64,000 nt of DNA, taken from Branchiostoma floridae (lineage: Eukaryota; Chordata; Leptocardii; Amphioxiformes; Branchiostomatidae). This document shows, in pieces, positions 59,121 through 64,000 of the stretch. The position numbers and the translations under genes are program-made. The stretch is from the NCBI RefSeq assembly GCF_000003815.2, contig NC_049983.1, forward strand, positions 1,084,900-1,148,899. Direction: 5' to 3'. Position 1 is the first letter of the stretch. Each line of letters begins with the position of its first letter. The notes under the pieces were generated by a model. It did not search any database and was not told the DNA's origin. It saw nothing but the letters and a program-made list of their open reading frames with translations.

Positions 59121-61009
59121 GCTAAAATAGCAGACGTCCTGTGGGCATTCATTTATATCATGTAACAAGTGGCAGGAGGGACTGGTCAAAACTAATGCAT
59201 GTGCTTGAGTAAGAATAATAGAGCAATAGTTTCTTAGACCATGTGAAGGCGAACCTTATTCATTTCTTAACGACTCTTCGAGCGGTTCAAATCTCCCGCC
59301 TTCTCGTAATGATAAGAGAGAACTAGGGGGACATGATATCAACGTTGTATTTAGTAAGATACTAGTATTTCTTCTTGCATGATAAGTACACCCCCAGCGG
59401 CACCTTAAAAGAGAGCAAACATCACAAAACAGACAAACAGAAACCCATTGTGAGACTTTAGACCTTTTCCTCTTGTTAAATGTTGTAGCTAGATCCATTT
59501 TAACAAATGCTCAAGGAGCTCTGATTTTTTATCCGAGGAGAAAATAATCCTTGTGGTATGATTTGGAAGTACAGAATTTATAGAATTCCACCCGCCCGAA
59601 TATGTACAAGAGCATAATAACTAAACATGTAAGTATATACATGTAACAGAGTCAAGTTACCTGAGTAAATGTATTGATAATAGTGACATTTATATCGAGC
59701 TTACACTGGTCGACTCTTACAAAATTGCTGTGAAAAGGTAGGATAGATTTCTTTGGGTCAATATGTCTGGATACGATTGCCAAATATCTTTCATGAGGAT
59801 ATAGCAAGGAGAATTGATATTTTCATCTTATAAAACCTCATTCACTGACTGGAATTATCTACTTGACATTCAATGACTGGAATTATCTACTTGACATGAT
59901 ATTTGTTGCACAACAGTATCGTTAAACGTATGTAACAAATCTTGATATGACCACAAGTAATACAAATTGAATGGGCAAATTTACTATTTATACATGTAAA
60001 GAATAATTAAGCACTGACAGCAATTTTACCTGAGTGTATGAATGAGTATAACGTTAGATATCAAACGTACAGTTACCTCAACATTAGTTCATAATGTTAT
60101 GTTATGACAATCCCTATATGGAAAAAATCATAAGGCGGTTACATCCATGTCCATTTCTATTGTGCCAATATTACGTTTCTGTCGCTTATCTAGGTTCAAG
60201 CAAAATTCATCCCCCCAGCTTATTTAACTGTATACCTGACTTCGGCATTTATCAAAGTGTTTTCTATCTTAATCAAGTTATGTGGACGCAACAATGTGAA
60301 GATGAACAACGCCTATTCTCTAGCTGATTTGCGTACATTTGAATTTCAGTAATCTCATCATTATCATCGGTCCTCATTAAGAGGTGGAACAAGCGAAATT
60401 TATTCTTCAGAACAGCTTATAGTTCATTGCTGAGAGAAGTTCCTGCCCTTATGAATTAGTTTTTGTTTCTATGAGTTTCTTTAGTGTTGTGATTGGACGA
60501 CCACGCCTTCTCTTCTAGTCAGGGGTCAAGTCAAGATCAAGGAGATTTTCGTCGGGTTCCATGCTACGTGCTACATGACTCTAGAGACTCAGCTGGCGAC
60601 GTTTCACTATCGTGGTGACATTTGGTAATTATCCATATAACTGTTTATTTGTAGTGTGCTTCCACCGTGGTGTGTTGGAAACTACACGCAGGGTTTTCGT
60701 GTAAGTGCCGCTGAGTATTTTGGAGCTTGTCGTACTCATCCATGTGAAAACTAATTGCTTCAATACAGGCCTGACTTTTGTTTTAGTTTCTTTTCTAATG
60801 GGAGGTTTACAAATTTTATGCAGTGAGCAATCTCGACGGCGCTTTAAGGCGATAATGACGTCCTTAATCAAATCCTTATCTAAGGATGAATACTACCATT
60901 GTCATTTAGTGTTGCCAGTAGCAACTGCAAGAAGTAGCTAAAGGCCCTTGCGTGGTCTCCAAGTATAATCCAACTGTAATACAGATTATTGATGGTCGAT
61001 AAGGCGTCA
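59121..61009. other. No recognisable gene
   Basis: Only scattered short ORFs with no domains. GACTGGAATTATCTACTTGA is duplicated in tandem at about 59848-59900. Otherwise nothing is recognised. Confidence 0.5.
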
Positions 61010-61014
61010 GAAGG

Positions 61015-61090
61015 ATGACGGCTGAGACACAACGGTTTACCGGTTTCGACCTTTTATTCAAAAGTCTTCATCAGAATGACAAGAGAGTGG
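61015..61090 (-). ncRNA. Hammerhead-like motif of the Penelope-like element
   Basis: On the minus strand CTGATGAA, an imperfect stem (GACTTTT / AAAAGGTC) and GAAAC form a complete hammerhead core (CUGAUGA..GAAA), followed by a small CGGT/ACCG stem. Penelope-like elements are known to carry hammerhead ribozymes in their terminal repeats. Cleavage-site geometry was not verified. Confidence 0.4.
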
Positions 61091-61160
61091 TACCGCACTG
61101 GCTTTTATAGCCTCTACTCTAGTTAGGGCAGGGTGCCCTGAGCAGTTAGGGCAGGAAGTA

Positions 61161-61520
61161 GCCAATCAGATTACAGGATATCATATTGCACTAGCTATGT
61201 GGCCAATCAGAGTATAGGGTTCAATGGCCAATCAGCTTACAGGATATCGTTATGCACTGGATAGATCTGGCCAATCAGAGCGTGGTCCATTGTTCTCCCG
61301 GCCAATCAGCTTATGGGATGTCATCTTGCACTGGCTGTATGGCCAATCAGAGTATTGGGTTCAGTGGCCAATCAGCTTACAGCATATCGTTTTGCACTAA
61401 CTAGATTTGGCCAATCAGAGCCTATGTCTAGTCAGGTCAGGGCGCTCTGAGCGTAGTCCATTGTTCTCCTGACCAATAAGGTAGTTCGTCTCATAGACGA
61501 TTGTTCTACTGGCCAATCAG
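61161..61520. promoter_or_regulatory. Array of ten CCAAT (NF-Y-type) boxes
   Basis: GGCCAATCAG occurs exactly at 61201, 61226, 61269, 61300, 61341, 61366, 61409 and 61511, with variants at 61161 and 61471. Three consecutive sites recur after exactly 140 bp, showing a tandem duplication. All are in the same orientation and match the NF-Y consensus. The array lies between the Penelope-like ORF and its hammerhead-like terminus. Confidence 0.65.
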
Positions 61521-61866
61521 GTTACATTTAGTGCCCTATGCCCTTTGTTCTATGACATCATCCGTTAGGCGGGAGATACAGACATGGAGTGCGGTACGGC
61601 TAACTATGAGCACTTGTACAGAGGTAAAAATAAGACTTGTCTATGCATACATGGCTGTGACTATTACAAAAGATACAATAGTAAAATGCTGTAGTCTTAG
61701 CTTGCCGTGTGGAGAGGAGTTGGCCCCAGTCGTCCTTTGTAGAGTTGTCCTCAGGTGGAGTCTGTCGCGTCTCGGATCCGTTCCATGTGGATGGTAGGAT
61801 GCTAGTGACCGGCTAATGTGGCGATTGAGTGTTCATTGGGTGACGGTCACGACGAGATGCTGCTCT

Positions 61867-64000
61867 TCAAACCCTGGTGATCTCTAAGGACTCCTGGTTC
61901 AGGCCCTCTGGATGTAGTGTTCTGAGTTGATGAATCCAGTAGGACTCCCGTTGCAGGCGGCGTTGTCTTGTGGTGTCTTCATGTCCTGTGTAGCGTAGTT
62001 TTTCGATTCCAAGAACTTCAAGGTCTGCAATGTTGTGATCTGTGAGGTTGAAGTGGGCTGATACGGGAGTGTCCTTCTTCGTGTTGATGGATGATCGATG
62101 GCCGTTCAGTCTATTGGCCAACGTTTGTTTGGTCTCGCCCACATATTGTAGCCCGCATATCTTGCATTGGATGAGATAGACGATGTTTCTGCTTTGGCAA
62201 TTGATGTGGTTCCTGATGAGATGACGCTCTCCCGTGCGGTGGCTTGTGAAGTAGTTGATCTTCTTGATGTGGGTACAAGTGGAGCACTTGTTTCTTCCGC
62301 ACGGGAAGGACCCCGAAGGAGTGAATTTTTTCAGGAAGTTCTTGTCCTCCTTCGGGATCTGGGCTCTTACTAGGAGATCCTTTATGTTTTTGTTGCGGCG
62401 ATAGGCAAACAGTGGTGAATCTTTGAATATGTCCTTGGTTCTTGTGGAGAGTTGCAGAAGGTGCCAGTATTTTCTGATGATGGTTTGTAGTGGCGGAAGG
62501 TGTGGACTGTATGTGGTGACCAGGACTGTACGTTCTTGTGGTGGTGTCGGCCCCTTTTCCTTCAGTGTGTCTTCGCGGGGGCGTTCTTGTGCACGCGTGA
62601 TGGCGTCGTCCAGTAGGGCTTCTTCATAGCCCCTTTGCTGGAAGTGTTGCCGGAATTCTGCAGCCTTTTCCTTGAATCTGGGTGTGCTTGAGCAGATGCG
62701 TCTTAGACGTAGGAACTGACCGTAGGGAATCCCCTGCTTGCAGTGTTTGGGATGGGAAGAGTTTCTGAGTAGGTACTGGTGCTTATCTGTCGGTTTTGTG
62801 TAGAGGTCTGTTGTAATTTCCCCCTCCGAAATGATGACGGTGACGTCTAGGAAGTTGATCGAGGTTTTGGATGTTTCCACTGTGAACTTAATTGTCCTGT
62901 GGGCTTCGTTAAGGTCCTGGATGAAGGCCTTTAATTCTTCCTCTGATCTTGTCCAGACTGCGAAGATGTCATCGATGTACCTCCACCATATCCATGGTCT
63001 TGGGGTTCTTTTGTAAACATGTCGTTCTTCGAAGTTCCCCATGAATATATTGGCGTAGGATGGGGCCACTCTTGTACCCATAGCCGTGCCTTGGATCTGG
63101 ATGTAATGTTCCTCGTTGAAGTCGAAGTTGTTGAGGTTTAGTATGTTGTCCAGTAGTTGGCATATGGCTTCCGTGGGGACGTCAGCTGGGTTCTTCTGTA
63201 GTGCCTCCCTACACGCTTGTATCCCTTCATCTGTGGGTATGTTGGTGTACAGGGAGGAGACGTCCAGGGTGACGAGGGTGGCATTAGGTGGTACCTTCCC
63301 GAGTTTGTTGAGTCTGCGCAGGAAATCTGTGGTGTCTCTGATGTAGGAAGGTAGCCTTGTTACGAGGGGGCGGAGGTGGAAGTCTGCGAACGCCGAAATT
63401 CTTTCCGTGGCACAGTCGTTGGCCGAGAGTATCGGTCTTCCAGGGTTGCCTTCCTTGTGGATTTTTGGAAGGAGGTAGAAGTTGGGCGTTCTGGGGTGCT
63501 GAGGAGGTGCCAGGTAGTTGTATGTAGTGTCATCTAAGATCCCCTCTTCTCTCAGGTGTAGTAGAGTTCTTCTCACCTTGGTTGCATGTTCTTCTGAGAG
63601 GCAGTGGTCCACTTTCTTGTAGTGATCCTTGTTGTTTAGCTGTCTGAGGGCCTCTTGTATGTAGTCCTCGCGGTTCATGATCACTACGGCCGAACCTTTA
63701 TCTGCAGGTTTGATGATGACGTTTGTCATCTTTTTCAGTTCCACTAGAGCTTTGCGCTCTAGCTCTGAGATGTTCTTCTTGTGTGGTTCTGACATGGTTT
63801 TTTGGTGTTCCAGAATTTCTTTTTCCACTGCCATGGTGAACGTCTCTAAGGCTGGGTCTCTGTGTGTGGGCGGGTTCCAGTTGCTTTTTTCTTTGAATCT
63901 TGTGGGCTCTGATCTGTCGTGGTCGGCGAAGAATTCTCTCAGGCGGAGGCGTCTGAAGAATGCATGGATGTCTTGTATGAGTTCTTGTCGGTTGTAGTCT
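61867..64000 (-). CDS. Penelope-like retroelement: reverse transcriptase plus GIY-YIG endonuclease (partial)
   Basis: Open from the stop at 61867 to the window edge, more than 700 codons; the first in-window ATG (63834) is probably internal because the frame stays open upstream (HAFFRRLRLREFF). RT motifs: KPADKGSAVVIMNREDY, FYLLPKIHKEGNPGRPI, motif A TLDVSSLYTNIPTDEGI, motif B QGTAMGTRVAPSYANIF, and motif C WRYIDDIFAVW with the YIDD catalytic box. A Cys-rich CGRNKCSTC linker then leads to the GIY-YIG endonuclease (VYLIQCKICGLQYVGETKQT) with its Arg/His helix (ANRLNGHRSSI). This RT/GIY-YIG order defines canonical Penelope-like elements. The part in view has no stops and may be recently active. 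It uses target-primed reverse transcription. Confidence 0.95.
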   Translation of the reverse strand, partial: DYNRQELIQDIHAFFRRLRLREFFADHDRSEPTRFKEKSNWNPPTHRDPALETFTMAVEKEILEHQKTMSEPHKKNISELERKALVELKKMTNVIIKPADKGSAVVIMNREDYIQEALRQLNNKDHYKKVDHCLSEEHATKVRRTLLHLREEGILDDTTYNYLAPPQHPRTPNFYLLPKIHKEGNPGRPILSANDCATERISAFADFHLRPLVTRLPSYIRDTTDFLRRLNKLGKVPPNATLVTLDVSSLYTNIPTDEGIQACREALQKNPADVPTEAICQLLDNILNLNNFDFNEEHYIQIQGTAMGTRVAPSYANIFMGNFEERHVYKRTPRPWIWWRYIDDIFAVWTRSEEELKAFIQDLNEAHRTIKFTVETSKTSINFLDVTVIISEGEITTDLYTKPTDKHQYLLRNSSHPKHCKQGIPYGQFLRLRRICSSTPRFKEKAAEFRQHFQQRGYEEALLDDAITRAQERPREDTLKEKGPTPPQERTVLVTTYSPHLPPLQTIIRKYWHLLQLSTRTKDIFKDSPLFAYRRNKNIKDLLVRAQIPKEDKNFLKKFTPSGSFPCGRNKCSTCTHIKKINYFTSHRTGERHLIRNHINCQSRNIVYLIQCKICGLQYVGETKQTLANRLNGHRSSINTKKDTPVSAHFNLTDHNIADLEVLGIEKLRYTGHEDTTRQRRLQRESYWIHQLRTLHPEGLNQESLEITRV

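Noticed and set aside
62167-63346. Plus-strand ORFs in the retroelement
   Set aside because: Antisense frames of the Penelope-like ORF.
61867-64000. LTR retroelement
   Set aside because: No protease, RNase H or integrase; RT followed by GIY-YIG is diagnostic of Penelope-like elements.

Overview
The window looks like invertebrate deuterostome DNA, most likely a cephalochordate (Branchiostoma-like). This is inferred from gene content and repeat style, not from a database search. It has many GT-AG introns, a large leucine-rich-repeat plus immunoglobulin (LRRIG-type) receptor in one coding exon, a membrane collagen with a PAN/Apple domain, a tandem BTB-BACK-Kelch family, and very many small DNA transposons, minisatellites and LINE/SINE/Penelope elements. 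There is one 100-N assembly gap (4571-4670). All confident protein genes are on the minus strand.

Layout. 1-7900: minisatellites, dispersed repeats, a tRNA-derived SINE and the gap; no convincing gene. 8031-11107: a multi-exon type II membrane protein (cytoplasmic tail, one membrane helix, coiled coil, collagen, PAN/Apple) with a CArG/TATA-like promoter near 11213. 12052-20397: a C2H2 zinc-finger gene whose coding exon is cut by a 7.49-kb EnSpm/CACTA-like transposon (12522-20008). Removing the element and one 3-bp target duplication restores the reading frame exactly. The element holds two satellite-like arrays (53-bp and 59-bp units, both with palindromes) and a possible captured transcription unit.

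22684-50564: four tandem BTB-BACK-Kelch genes in the same orientation with the same five-exon design. The copy at 46221-50564 is complete (576 codons plus stop). The copy at 39522-43988 is intact except for a 1.1-kb LINE inside its kelch exon. The copy at 27468-37131 has lost one BTB exon, and its first exon is split by a 6.4-kb array of a 476-bp MITE plus spacer (982-bp period, seven MITEs). The copy at 22684-25351 has a related 476-bp MITE in place of its start codon, an in-frame stop and a kelch deletion. The family has therefore decayed mostly through transposon insertion, leaving one clearly whole copy. Such proteins usually act as substrate adaptors for Cullin-3 ubiquitin ligases.

50848-53540: a pogo/Tigger-like MITE with a perfect 42-bp palindrome, and two inverted-repeat structures. 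53691-56923: the LRRIG-type receptor (897 aa), followed in the -1 frame by an overlapping 179-codon ORF with the same tyrosine-motif style, probably a frame-displaced continuation of its tail. 57040-59120: LINE remnant and two copies of a dispersed repeat carrying a perfect RFX X-box palindrome. 61010-64000: a Penelope-like retroelement with reverse transcriptase and GIY-YIG domains, open to the window edge, with a CCAAT-box array and a hammerhead-like motif downstream of the ORF.
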